Assembly (NCBI GenBank): GCA_035697245.1 | Contig: DASSDH010000076.1 | Location: 1-46,690, forward strand | Direction of reading: 5' to 3' | Length of the DNA stretch: 46,690 bases | Source: JACVRX01 sp035697245 | GTDB taxonomy: Bacteria; Actinomycetota; Actinomycetes; Jiangellales; Jiangellaceae | Shown here: one piece after another, positions 32,025 through 38,902 of the stretch | Numbering within the stretch: position 1 is the first letter of the stretch | Layout of the letters: the number at the start of each line of letters is the position of its first letter | The notes under the pieces: generated by a model | What the model was told of the DNA's origin: nothing | Database searches by the model: none | Seen by the model: the letters and a program-made list of their open reading frames with translations, nothing else | Translations under genes and position numbers: made by a program

Positions 32025-32659
32025 CCGACGGGCCTGGCACCAGCAATCCGCGTGATCTTCGCTGCTCCGACGAGGACCGGGATCGGGTGGCGGAGGCGTT
32101 ACGGCAGGCGGCCGGCGACGGGCGGCTGACCCTCTCCGAGCTCGAGGAACGGCTCGACGCCGCTTTCCGGGCGCGTACCTACGGTGAGCTGGAGCCGATC
32201 ACTGCCGACCTCCCGCAGGGACCGTACCCAGTACCAGGTCTGTCCGCACCGACCACCGTCTCGCGTCCGGCGCAGGCTGGAGCCCGGCTGCCCGCGATCC
32301 GGTTCGAACGGGTCATGACCGTGCTGGGTGACGAGCAGCGGTCCGGCCGATGGGAGGTGCCGGCCAGGCTCGACGTCACCTGCTTGCTCGGCGATGTCAA
32401 GCTCGACTTCACCGAGGCGATCGTCCGCCACCGTGAGGTCGTCGTGCAGGTGGCGGCGATCCTGGGAAGTGTGACCCTGATCGTGCCCGACGGCATCGAT
32501 GTCCGGCTGGATCTCAGCGCCACGATCCTTGGGGAGGGGAAACAGCGGACCGGTACGGTGACGCCGGGCGGCCCGGTCTACTGGGTCCGCGGTTTTGTCA
32601 TCCTCGGTGACGTTACCGTTCGGCCCGCTCGCAAGCGTCGGTCGCTGTTCGGTCGGTGA
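32021..32659 (+). CDS. Second DUF1707 protein with LiaF-like C-terminus
   Basis: A 212-residue protein whose first 65 residues repeat the DUF1707 domain of its neighbour nearly word for word (DRDRVAEALRQAAGDGRLTLSELEERLDAAFRARTYGELEPI), indicating tandem duplication. The C-terminal half has diverged: VLGDEQRSGRW, CLLGDVKLDF, ILGSVTLIVP and ILGDVTV turns replace VFGG. No membrane segment. GTG 32021 overlaps the upstream stop by four bases, so the two products are probably made in fixed ratio and may pair. Function unknown. Confidence 0.75.
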   Translation: MTDGPGTSNPRDLRCSDEDRDRVAEALRQAAGDGRLTLSELEERLDAAFRARTYGELEPITADLPQGPYPVPGLSAPTTVSRPAQAGARLPAIRFERVMTVLGDEQRSGRWEVPARLDVTCLLGDVKLDFTEAIVRHREVVVQVAAILGSVTLIVPDGIDVRLDLSATILGEGKQRTGTVTPGGPVYWVRGFVILGDVTVRPARKRRSLFGR

Positions 32660-32719
32660 GCGCCGGGTCAACCCCAGCCGATCCAACTTGCTGCTGGCAG
32701 TATGCCGCAGGTGCGGCGA

Positions 32720-32725
32720 TAGACT
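32720..32725 (+). promoter_or_regulatory. Leaderless -10 box TAGACT of mopI-modABC
   Basis: TAGACT, then 7 bases, then GTG at 32733. Probable promoter of the whole molybdate operon. Confidence 0.5.
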
Positions 32726-32732
32726 GCCCATT

Positions 32733-33137
32733 GTGCCGCAATTTCGGGTTTCTGAGGCCGCTCGCCTCTTAGGCGTCAGCGACGACTCGCTACGCCGCTG
32801 GGCCGACCTCGGCCGCGTGGAGGTCTCCCACGACGACGCCGGCCGCCTCGTGGTCGACGGCGCCGAACTGGCTCGAGTGGCCCTCGAGATCGTTCCGGCG
32901 GAATCCCCGCTGCCGCTGCCCAGAGAGTCGGCCCGCAACCATTTCCCCGGGATCGTCACCGACGTCCGCCGCGACGGGGTCATGGCCCAGGTCGAGATCC
33001 AGGCCGGCCCGCATCGGGTGGTGTCGCTGATGAGCCGGGAGGCAGCCGACGAGCTGGGTCTGGAGGTCGGGGTGGCCGCGATCGCGTCGGTCAAGGCGAC
33101 GGCCGTGGTGGTCGACGTCCCCGGAGGCCGGGCGTGA
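32733..33137 (+). CDS. HTH-TOBE molybdate-binding protein
   Basis: A 134-residue protein. Residues 3-60 resemble an excisionase/MerR-type helix-turn-helix (FRVSEAARLLGVSDDSLRRWADLGRVEV). Residues 68-132 form one TOBE (Mop) domain (RNHFPGIVTDVRRDGVMAQVEIQAGPHRVVSLMSREAADELGLEVG) that binds molybdate or tungstate oxyanions. It heads the mod operon and overlaps modA by four bases, so it is a good candidate for the molybdate-responsive regulator, built differently from ModE. It could instead be mainly a molybdate buffer. Confidence 0.82.
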   Translation: MPQFRVSEAARLLGVSDDSLRRWADLGRVEVSHDDAGRLVVDGAELARVALEIVPAESPLPLPRESARNHFPGIVTDVRRDGVMAQVEIQAGPHRVVSLMSREAADELGLEVGVAAIASVKATAVVVDVPGGRA

Positions 33138-33922
33138 ACTCGGTCCGAGTTCTTGCCGTCGCGTGCTTCAGCGCCGTCGCGCTCTCGTCCTGCGGTGCTG
33201 ATAGCGAGCCGACGGGGGAGACGGCTCCTGCTCCGACCACATCGGTCAGCGGGACGGTCACGGTGCTGGCGGCCGCGTCGCTCACCGAGTCGTTCGAGCA
33301 GCTGGGTGAGCAGCTCACCGCGGAATACCCGGGCTTGGAGGTGGTCTTGTCCTTCGGGCCGAGCTCGGGGTTGGTCGAGCAGGTGCTCGCCGGAGCGCCT
33401 GCCGACGTGCTGGCGACGGCCGACACTCGGACGATGGGCAACGCGGTCACCGGCGGCGCCGTCGAGGGTGAATGGGAGGTGTTCGCGCGCAACACCCTCA
33501 CCCTCGCCGTTCCGGCAGGCAATCCCGGCGAGGTCACTGGGCTGGCCGATCTGGCAAAGCCGGAGCTGCGGGTCGCGATCTGCGAGCCGGAGGTGCCCTG
33601 TGGCGCGGCCTCCGAGCGTCTGCTCACCGCGGCCGGTGTCACGGCCGCTCCCGACACGCTGACGACCGACGTAAAAGAGGCCACGTCGCTGGTGTCGCTC
33701 GGCGAGGCGGACGCTGCCCTGATCTATCGGACCGACGCCGCAGCGGAGGGTGCCGCCGTGGAAAGCATCGAGGTACCCGAGGCGGAGGAGGTGGTCAACG
33801 ACTACCCGGTGGCCATCCTGGTACACGCGCCGAACCCGGACGGCGCACAGGTCGTCGTCGACGCGATCACCGGCGAGTCCGGGCAGGCCATCCTCGCCGA
33901 TGCGGGCTTCCTGGAGCCCTGA
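33134..33922 (+). CDS. modA: Molybdate ABC transporter substrate-binding lipoprotein
   Basis: A 262-residue protein with a lipoprotein signal: hydrophobic residues 4-18 and lipobox ALSSC with Cys20 as the lipidation site. The mature part is a type II periplasmic-binding fold with VLAAASLTESFEQLGEQL near 45 and FGPSSGLVEQVLAGAPADVLATAD near 75-98, both ModA hallmarks that hold the oxyanion by Ser residues. It delivers molybdate (or tungstate) to ModB at the outer face of the membrane. GTG 33134 overlaps the upstream stop. Confidence 0.9.
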   Translation: MNSVRVLAVACFSAVALSSCGADSEPTGETAPAPTTSVSGTVTVLAAASLTESFEQLGEQLTAEYPGLEVVLSFGPSSGLVEQVLAGAPADVLATADTRTMGNAVTGGAVEGEWEVFARNTLTLAVPAGNPGEVTGLADLAKPELRVAICEPEVPCGAASERLLTAAGVTAAPDTLTTDVKEATSLVSLGEADAALIYRTDAAAEGAAVESIEVPEAEEVVNDYPVAILVHAPNPDGAQVVVDAITGESGQAILADAGFLEP

Positions 33923-33929
33923 CCGGCAG

Positions 33930-34739
33930 GTGAACAGGCGGCTGGCTGGGCGAGCCGACGCGCGGGTGCCGGTCGGGCTGGTCATTCCGTCCGTCGTCGG
34001 ACTCGGGTTGTTGCTCCTGCCGCTGGCCGGGCTGGTGGCTCGGGTGCCATGGAGCCGGCTCGGGCAGATCCTCAGCTCGCCCGCCGTCCTGAGCGCGCTA
34101 CGCCTGTCGCTGATGACGGCCGCAATCACCACGGCCGTCTGCGTCATCTGCGGTGTACCGCTCGCCTGGCTACTGGCCCGAACCGAGCTGCCCGGCCGGT
34201 CATTGCTACGCGGACTGGTCACCGTTCCCCTCGTGCTGCCACCGGTGATCGGCGGCGTGGCGCTCCTAGTGACCTTCGGCCGACGCGGCCTGCTGGGTGA
34301 GTGGCTCTACGAGACTTTCGGCATCTCGCTGCCGTTCACGACGACGGCGGTAGTCATGGCGCAGTCGTTCGTCGCGATGCCGTTTCTCGTCGTGGCCGTC
34401 GAGGGCGCATTGCGGACAGCTGACCGTCGGTTCGAGGACGTTGCCGCGACGCTCGGTGCTTCCGGGTGGACGACCTTCCGCAGGGTGACCCTTCCAGCCG
34501 TCGCTCCTGGTGTCTTGGCTGGCGCCGTCCTGTCCTGGGCACGCGCGCTCGGCGAGTTCGGCGCGACGATCACGTTCGCGGGCACCTTTCCCGGAACGAC
34601 CCGCACGATGCCTCCAGCGGCCTACGCGGCGATCAATTCCGGCGACGTGCAAACCGCGATCGTGTTGAGCCTGCTGATGATCGTCGTCTCCGTCACCGTC
34701 CTGGTCGCCTTGCGGGATCGGTGGGTGCGAAGCGGGTGA
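33930..34739 (+). CDS. modB: Molybdate ABC transporter permease
   Basis: A 269-residue inner-membrane permease with about six helices. The cytoplasmic coupling loop AATLGASGWTTFRRVTLPAVAPG near 176-198 is the EAA motif that docks on ModC, and ALGEFGATITFAG near 208 is typical of ModB/CysT. GTG 33930 begins 7 bases after the modA stop with only a weak ribosome binding site, suggesting translational coupling. Its stop overlaps the modC start. Confidence 0.9.
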   Translation: MNRRLAGRADARVPVGLVIPSVVGLGLLLLPLAGLVARVPWSRLGQILSSPAVLSALRLSLMTAAITTAVCVICGVPLAWLLARTELPGRSLLRGLVTVPLVLPPVIGGVALLVTFGRRGLLGEWLYETFGISLPFTTTAVVMAQSFVAMPFLVVAVEGALRTADRRFEDVAATLGASGWTTFRRVTLPAVAPGVLAGAVLSWARALGEFGATITFAGTFPGTTRTMPPAAYAAINSGDVQTAIVLSLLMIVVSVTVLVALRDRWVRSG

Positions 34740-35788
34740 GCCTGTCGGCGAACATTGCGGTGGCCAGGGACGGCTTCCGGCTCGACGTGGCCTTGTCCGT
34801 CGGTGCGGGCGAGGTCGTTGTGTTGCTCGGCCCGAACGGCGCGGGGAAGTCGACCGTGCTGGAAGTGATCGCCGGCCTGCTCCGGCCGACTGCCGGTCGG
34901 TTGGTCTGCGACGAGGTCGTCCTGTTCGACACCAATGCCGGAGTTCACCTCCCGCCGATGGATCGTCAGGTCGGCATGGTCGTCCAGGACTACCTGCTCT
35001 TCCCACACATGTCGGCGTTGGAGAACGTAGCCTTCGGGCTGCGCGCCCGAGGAGTGTCGCGTGACGCCGCCCGCGCGGAGTCCGCGTCCTGGCTTGGCCG
35101 GCTGGGGGTGGCGGAGCTGGCCCGCCGTCGGCCGAATGCGCTGTCCGGCGGCCAGGCGCAGCGAGTAGCGCTGGCCCGGGCGTTGGCGGTTCGGCCACGA
35201 ATCCTGCTGCTCGACGAGCCGTTGGCTGCGCTCGACGCGGGCACTCGGCCAGCTGTTCGCTCGGATCTACGACGGCATCTGGGCGGGTACGAAGGTTCCA
35301 CTTTGTTGGTTACCCACGACCCGGTGGAGGCGTTGGTCCTCGCCGACCGCATCGTCGTCCTGGAGAACGGGTCGGTGGTTCAGCAAGGCCCGCCCGTAGA
35401 GCTGGCCGGCCGGCCGCGCACCGACTACGTCGCCAGGGTCGTGGGACTGAACCTACTGCGCGGCGACGCCACCGGGCGGGCGGCGAGATTGATCGGTGGG
35501 GCACCAGTCGTCCTGCCACACGGTGCCGACGGTCCGGTGTACATGGCGTTCCCGCCTGCTGCGGTGACACTGAGTCCGAGCCGGCCGGAGAGTTCTGCCC
35601 GAAACGCATGGCCGGGCGTTGTCGCCGACCTCGAGCAGCACGGCGATCTGGTCAGGGTGACAGTCGACGGCGCCGTGCCATTGTTGGCCGATGTCACACC
35701 GCTGGCGGTGGCCGAATTGTCCCTTCAGCCGGGGCTTCCGGTGTGGTCGTCGGTGAAAGCCACCGAAATCGAGGTCTATCCGGCCTGA
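34736..35788 (+). CDS. modC: Molybdate ABC transporter ATP-binding protein
   Basis: A 350-residue ATPase with Walker A GPNGAGKST at 32-40, signature LSGGQAQRVALARAL near 136, Walker B LLLDEPLAALD near 158 and the switch His in VTHD near 192. Residues about 285-350 form a C-terminal TOBE domain (GVVADLEQHGDLVRVTVDG) usual for ModC, which can inhibit transport when oxyanion is bound. GTG 34736 overlaps the modB stop as GTGA. Its 3' end overlaps the convergent xseB by 13 bases. Confidence 0.9.
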   Translation: MSLSANIAVARDGFRLDVALSVGAGEVVVLLGPNGAGKSTVLEVIAGLLRPTAGRLVCDEVVLFDTNAGVHLPPMDRQVGMVVQDYLLFPHMSALENVAFGLRARGVSRDAARAESASWLGRLGVAELARRRPNALSGGQAQRVALARALAVRPRILLLDEPLAALDAGTRPAVRSDLRRHLGGYEGSTLLVTHDPVEALVLADRIVVLENGSVVQQGPPVELAGRPRTDYVARVVGLNLLRGDATGRAARLIGGAPVVLPHGADGPVYMAFPPAAVTLSPSRPESSARNAWPGVVADLEQHGDLVRVTVDGAVPLLADVTPLAVAELSLQPGLPVWSSVKATEIEVYPA

Positions 35789-36021
35789 GAACTACCGTCG
35801 GCGCTGCTCGTCGCCGCATCCAGCCGGGCGCGGGCCGCATCGAGGTACCGCTCGCAGAGGCTGGCCAGGTCCTCGCCGCGCTGCCACAGCGCAAGAGACT
35901 GTTCGAGCGTGGTTCCGCCGGCCTCGAGTTGGGCGACGATCTGGATCAGCTCGTCGCGCGCCTGCTCGTAGGTCGGTTCCGGGGTAGCCGCGACCGAGGC
36001 GTCGTCCGGTGTCGCGGGCAT
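35776..36021 (-). CDS. xseB: Exodeoxyribonuclease VII small subunit
   Basis: An 81-residue protein with the conserved small-subunit helix pair (YEQARDELIQIVAQLEAGGTTLEQSLALWQRGEDLASLCERYLDAARARL), about residues 18-67. It binds the large subunit to form the enzyme that degrades single-stranded DNA to oligonucleotides. The ATG at 36021 lacks a ribosome binding site but has TAGGGT 7 bases upstream. xseA lies upstream on the same strand, but the plus-strand DUF4235 gene is nested between them, so the two subunits appear to be transcribed separately. Confidence 0.92.
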   Translation of the reverse strand: MPATPDDASVAATPEPTYEQARDELIQIVAQLEAGGTTLEQSLALWQRGEDLASLCERYLDAARARLDAATSSADGSSQAG

Positions 36022-36028
36022 GGCGGCA

Positions 36029-36034
36029 ACCCTA
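36029..36034 (-). promoter_or_regulatory. Leaderless -10 box TAGGGT of xseB
   Basis: Minus-strand TAGGGT, then 7 bases, then ATG at 36021; the clearest leaderless case in the window with ATG rather than GTG. Confidence 0.5.
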
Positions 36035-36161
36035 GCGGCGTACCGGTGTCCAGCGGACCCGCATGCCCTTGACGAGTAACGTCGTCGCGCCCGGGGTAGG
36101 CACAACACGGCCGAACCCACCCGTGGTGCCGGCCGGGGACCGTTCATCGAGGAGCGAACCA

Positions 36162-36485
36162 GTGGCAGATCCATACACCTCGACTGGACAAGTCGAAGAG
36201 CACGGCCCGCCGATGAGCACGGCCGCCAAGGTTGCGTACAAGCCGGTCGGACTCCTCAGCGGCATGATCGGTGGCGCTATCGCCAGCATCGTGTTCCGGC
36301 AGCTGTGGAAGCGAATCTCGAACGAGGATGAGGCGCCGGACGCGTTGGAGCACGAGTACTCCTGGCGGCAGATCATCCTCGCGGCTGCTCTGCAAGGTGC
36401 GGTCTTCGCGGTGGTGCGAGCCGTCATCAGCCGCGGCGGAGCCGAAGCGTTTCGCAAGATCACCGGCACCTGGCCCGGCGACTGA
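36162..36485 (+). CDS. DUF4235 small membrane protein
   Basis: A 107-residue protein. Residues about 28-50 (KPVGLLSGMIGGAIASIVFRQLWKRIS) form a first hydrophobic segment, followed by an acidic loop and a second segment (WRQIILAAALQGAVFAVVRAVISRGGAEAF), the DUF4235 pattern. Probably an inner-membrane protein with two helices; function unknown. GTG 36162 has GAGGAG about 8 bases upstream. The gene is inserted on the opposite strand between xseB and xseA. Confidence 0.78.
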   Translation: MADPYTSTGQVEEHGPPMSTAAKVAYKPVGLLSGMIGGAIASIVFRQLWKRISNEDEAPDALEHEYSWRQIILAAALQGAVFAVVRAVISRGGAEAFRKITGTWPGD

Positions 36486-36549
36486 CCCAGTCCGGCGGTC
36501 CGTGATCATGTCGATTTTGGCCCCGCCGATGGTTGCAACACCGACGGGA

Positions 36550-37785
36550 TCACCGGGAATCGTCGGTTTCGGGCTGGCCGGTGACGGTGGCGGAGATCTC
36601 GCCGCCGGCCAGCCGAATCCTCAGCTGGTCACCTGCGGCTACCTCGGCCGGCTGACGCACGACGGCACCGTCGAGGCGCTGAACCACGGCATAGCCTCGG
36701 TCCAACGTGGCAGCCGGAGACAATGTCCGCACGCGGGCTCGGGTGTGTTCGACCTCCGTCGCAGCGCGGTCGAGGCTGTGCCGCAAACATCGCCGGGATC
36801 GCGCCCTCAGGTCCGCGATCTGGCCGGTGCGTAGCTGTAAGCCGGCGATCGGGTCCGCCAGGACCGGCCGCGATCTCATCGCGGCGAGCGCCGCCTGGTC
36901 GCGGTCGAGCCGATAACGCAGGGCAGCGCGCAACCGTTCGTGGGCGCGCCGAACCCGCTCGATCTCTTCGTCTGCGTCAGGCACGATGCGCTTGGCCGCG
37001 TCCGTCGGCGTCGACGCGCGAACGTCGGCGACGAGATCGACCAGCGGCGCGTCGCCTTCGTGCCCGATGGCGCTGACGACCGGTGTGCGGGCCGACGCTA
37101 CGGCCCGCACCAGCGTCTCGTCGGAGAACGGGAGGAGGTCCTCCACCGACCCGCCGCCCCGGGCGAGAACGATCACATCGACCTCGGCATCACGGTCGAG
37201 CGTACGCACGGCGTCGACGACCTGGAGCACCGCCGACGGCCCCTGCACGGCCACCTCCAGGACCCGGAACCGGATCGCGGGCCATCGCCGGCGAGCATTC
37301 TGCAGGACGTCGTGCTCCGCGGCCGAACCTCGGCCGCAGACCAACCCAACGACCCGCGGCAGGAAGGGCAGTTGACGTTTCCGTTCGGGTGCGAACAGGC
37401 CCTCGGCGGCGAGCACTCCGCGGAGGCGCTCGATCCGAGCGAGCAGCTCACCCAAGCCGATCGGCCGAATCTCGTCTGCGGCCAGCGACAAGGTGCCGCG
37501 GGCGTAGTACCACGCCGGCTTGGCGTGAACCACGACGCGCGCGCCCTCGACGATTGGTGGCTGCACCTGCTCGAGGACCTGATGTGGGCACGTGACTTGC
37601 AACGACAGGTCGGCGGCCGGGTCCCGCAGGGTCAGGAACGCGGTCTGGGTGCCGGACCGCCGGGTCAGTTGGGTCACCTGGCCCTCCACCCACACGGCGC
37701 CCAGCCGGCCGATCCAGCCGCCAATGGCCTGCGAGATAACCCGGACCGGTGCCGGCTTCTCCGCCGACGTCCGCAGCGCCACCAC
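36550..37785 (-). CDS. xseA: Exodeoxyribonuclease VII large subunit
   Basis: A 411-residue protein with an N-terminal OB fold (residues 12-108; VRVISQAIGGWIGRLGAVWVEGQVTQLT) and the catalytic core, including VGLVCGRGSAAEHDVLQNARRRWP near 150 and the DVIVLARGGGSVEDLLPFSDETLVRA block near 203-228, then a coiled-coil region. It degrades single-stranded DNA with XseB. GTG 37785 lacks a ribosome binding site; TACGGT lies 6 bases upstream. It shares a 56-base divergent gap with ispH. Confidence 0.92.
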   Translation of the reverse strand: MVALRTSAEKPAPVRVISQAIGGWIGRLGAVWVEGQVTQLTRRSGTQTAFLTLRDPAADLSLQVTCPHQVLEQVQPPIVEGARVVVHAKPAWYYARGTLSLAADEIRPIGLGELLARIERLRGVLAAEGLFAPERKRQLPFLPRVVGLVCGRGSAAEHDVLQNARRRWPAIRFRVLEVAVQGPSAVLQVVDAVRTLDRDAEVDVIVLARGGGSVEDLLPFSDETLVRAVASARTPVVSAIGHEGDAPLVDLVADVRASTPTDAAKRIVPDADEEIERVRRAHERLRAALRYRLDRDQAALAAMRSRPVLADPIAGLQLRTGQIADLRARSRRCLRHSLDRAATEVEHTRARVRTLSPAATLDRGYAVVQRLDGAVVRQPAEVAAGDQLRIRLAGGEISATVTGQPETDDSR

Positions 37786-37791
37786 TCCGAA

Positions 37792-37797
37792 ACCGTA
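37792..37797 (-). promoter_or_regulatory. Leaderless -10 box TACGGT of xseA
   Basis: Minus-strand TACGGT, then 6 bases, then GTG at 37785. Back to back with the ispH box. Confidence 0.5.
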
Positions 37798-37828
37798 CCG
37801 ACGGAGCGGGACCGCAGACGGCGACGCC

Positions 37829-37834
37829 TAGCAT
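37829..37834 (+). promoter_or_regulatory. Leaderless -10 box TAGCAT of ispH
   Basis: TAGCAT, then 7 bases, then GTG at 37842. An in-frame ATG at 37833 lies inside the box and could not be the start of this transcript. Confidence 0.5.
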
Positions 37835-37841
37835 GGAGACT

Positions 37842-38819
37842 GTGGGTGCACCGTCGGGCCGGGTTCTTCTTGCCGCACCGCGTGGCTACTGCGCGGGCGT
37901 GGATCGCGCTGTCGTGACCGTGGAGAAGGTACTCGAGCGGTACGGAGCACCCATCTACGTTCGCAAGCAGATCGTGCACAACAAGCATGTCGTGGAGGAC
38001 CTGGAACGGCGTGGCGCCGTCTTCGTCGAGGAGCTTGCCGACGTGCCCGAGGGTGCACTCGTCGTGTTTTCCGCCCACGGAGTCTCGCCGATGGTGCACG
38101 CCGAAGCCGACCAACGCGGTCTGCGGACCATCGATGCCACCTGCCCGCTGGTAACCAAGGTGCACAACGAGGCCAGGCGGTTCGCCAAGGACGACCTTGA
38201 CATCGTGCTGATCGGTCACGAGGGGCACGAGGAGGTCGAGGGCACCTCGGGAGAGGCTCCGGAGCACATCCAGCTCGTGCAGAGCCCAGCGGACGTCGAC
38301 AACGTGCAGGTGCGGGATCCGGACCGGGTTGTCTGGCTGTCCCAGACGACACTGTCGGTCGACGAGACCTACCAGACCGTGACGAAGCTGCGTGAACGGT
38401 TCCCCGGTCTGATCAGCCCACCCAGCGACGACATCTGCTACGCGACGCAGAACCGCCAGGTCGCGGTCAAGGAGATCGCCGCGGAGTCCGAGCTGGTCCT
38501 CGTCGTCGGATCGGCGAACTCGTCGAACTCCGTCCGGTTGGTCGAGGTCGCCCTCGAAGCCGGCGCCGGCGCGGCCTATCGCATCGACAATGCTGGCGAG
38601 ATCGACCCGGCCTGGCTCCATGGCGTCTCCACCGTGGGCCTCACCAGCGGCGCGTCGGTGCCCGAAGACCTCGTGCAGGGCGTCATCGGCTGGCTCGCTG
38701 AGCACGGTTTCCCGGTTGTGCAGGAGCACCGGACCACCGAGGAATCCCTGATCTTCTCGCTGCCGCGGGAACTGCGCCGAGACCTCAAGGCCGAACCGGC
38801 GACCGCCTCACCGGAATGA
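37842..38819 (+). CDS. ispH: 4-hydroxy-3-methylbut-2-enyl diphosphate reductase
   Basis: A 325-residue enzyme of the last MEP-pathway step, making isopentenyl and dimethylallyl diphosphate. The iron-sulfur cluster cysteines are visible: Cys17 in GYCAGVDRAV, Cys101 in DATCPLVTKVH and Cys199 in DDICYATQNRQ. The substrate histidines (FSAHGVSP near 77) and GSANSSNS near 226 are present. GTG 37842 is preferred over the upstream ATG by the promoter spacing and because the conserved sequence starts soon after. It supplies substrate for the prenyl transferase at 26889. Confidence 0.93.
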   Translation: MGAPSGRVLLAAPRGYCAGVDRAVVTVEKVLERYGAPIYVRKQIVHNKHVVEDLERRGAVFVEELADVPEGALVVFSAHGVSPMVHAEADQRGLRTIDATCPLVTKVHNEARRFAKDDLDIVLIGHEGHEEVEGTSGEAPEHIQLVQSPADVDNVQVRDPDRVVWLSQTTLSVDETYQTVTKLRERFPGLISPPSDDICYATQNRQVAVKEIAAESELVLVVGSANSSNSVRLVEVALEAGAGAAYRIDNAGEIDPAWLHGVSTVGLTSGASVPEDLVQGVIGWLAEHGFPVVQEHRTTEESLIFSLPRELRRDLKAEPATASPE

Positions 38820-38849
38820 CCACGTTCACCACCCCTGTCGGTACCTCAA

Positions 38850-38891
38850 CAGGCTTGCCGGCCTGGTGATGTACGGGTACGCCTGGTGATG
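38850..38891. repeat. Hairpin and direct repeat in the ispH-rmuC gap
   Basis: CAGGC/GCCTG (38850-38865) is a weak terminator-like stem. GCCTGGTGATG occurs twice, at 38861-38871 and 38881-38891, with a period of exactly 20 bases. Confidence 0.3.
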
Positions 38892-38902
38892 GCTCGGGCG
38901 GC

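Noticed and set aside
32099..34222. 707-codon open frame on the minus strand
   Set aside because: Antisense to the second DUF1707, mopI, modA and part of modB; composition is Arg/Gly/Asp-biased with no domain.
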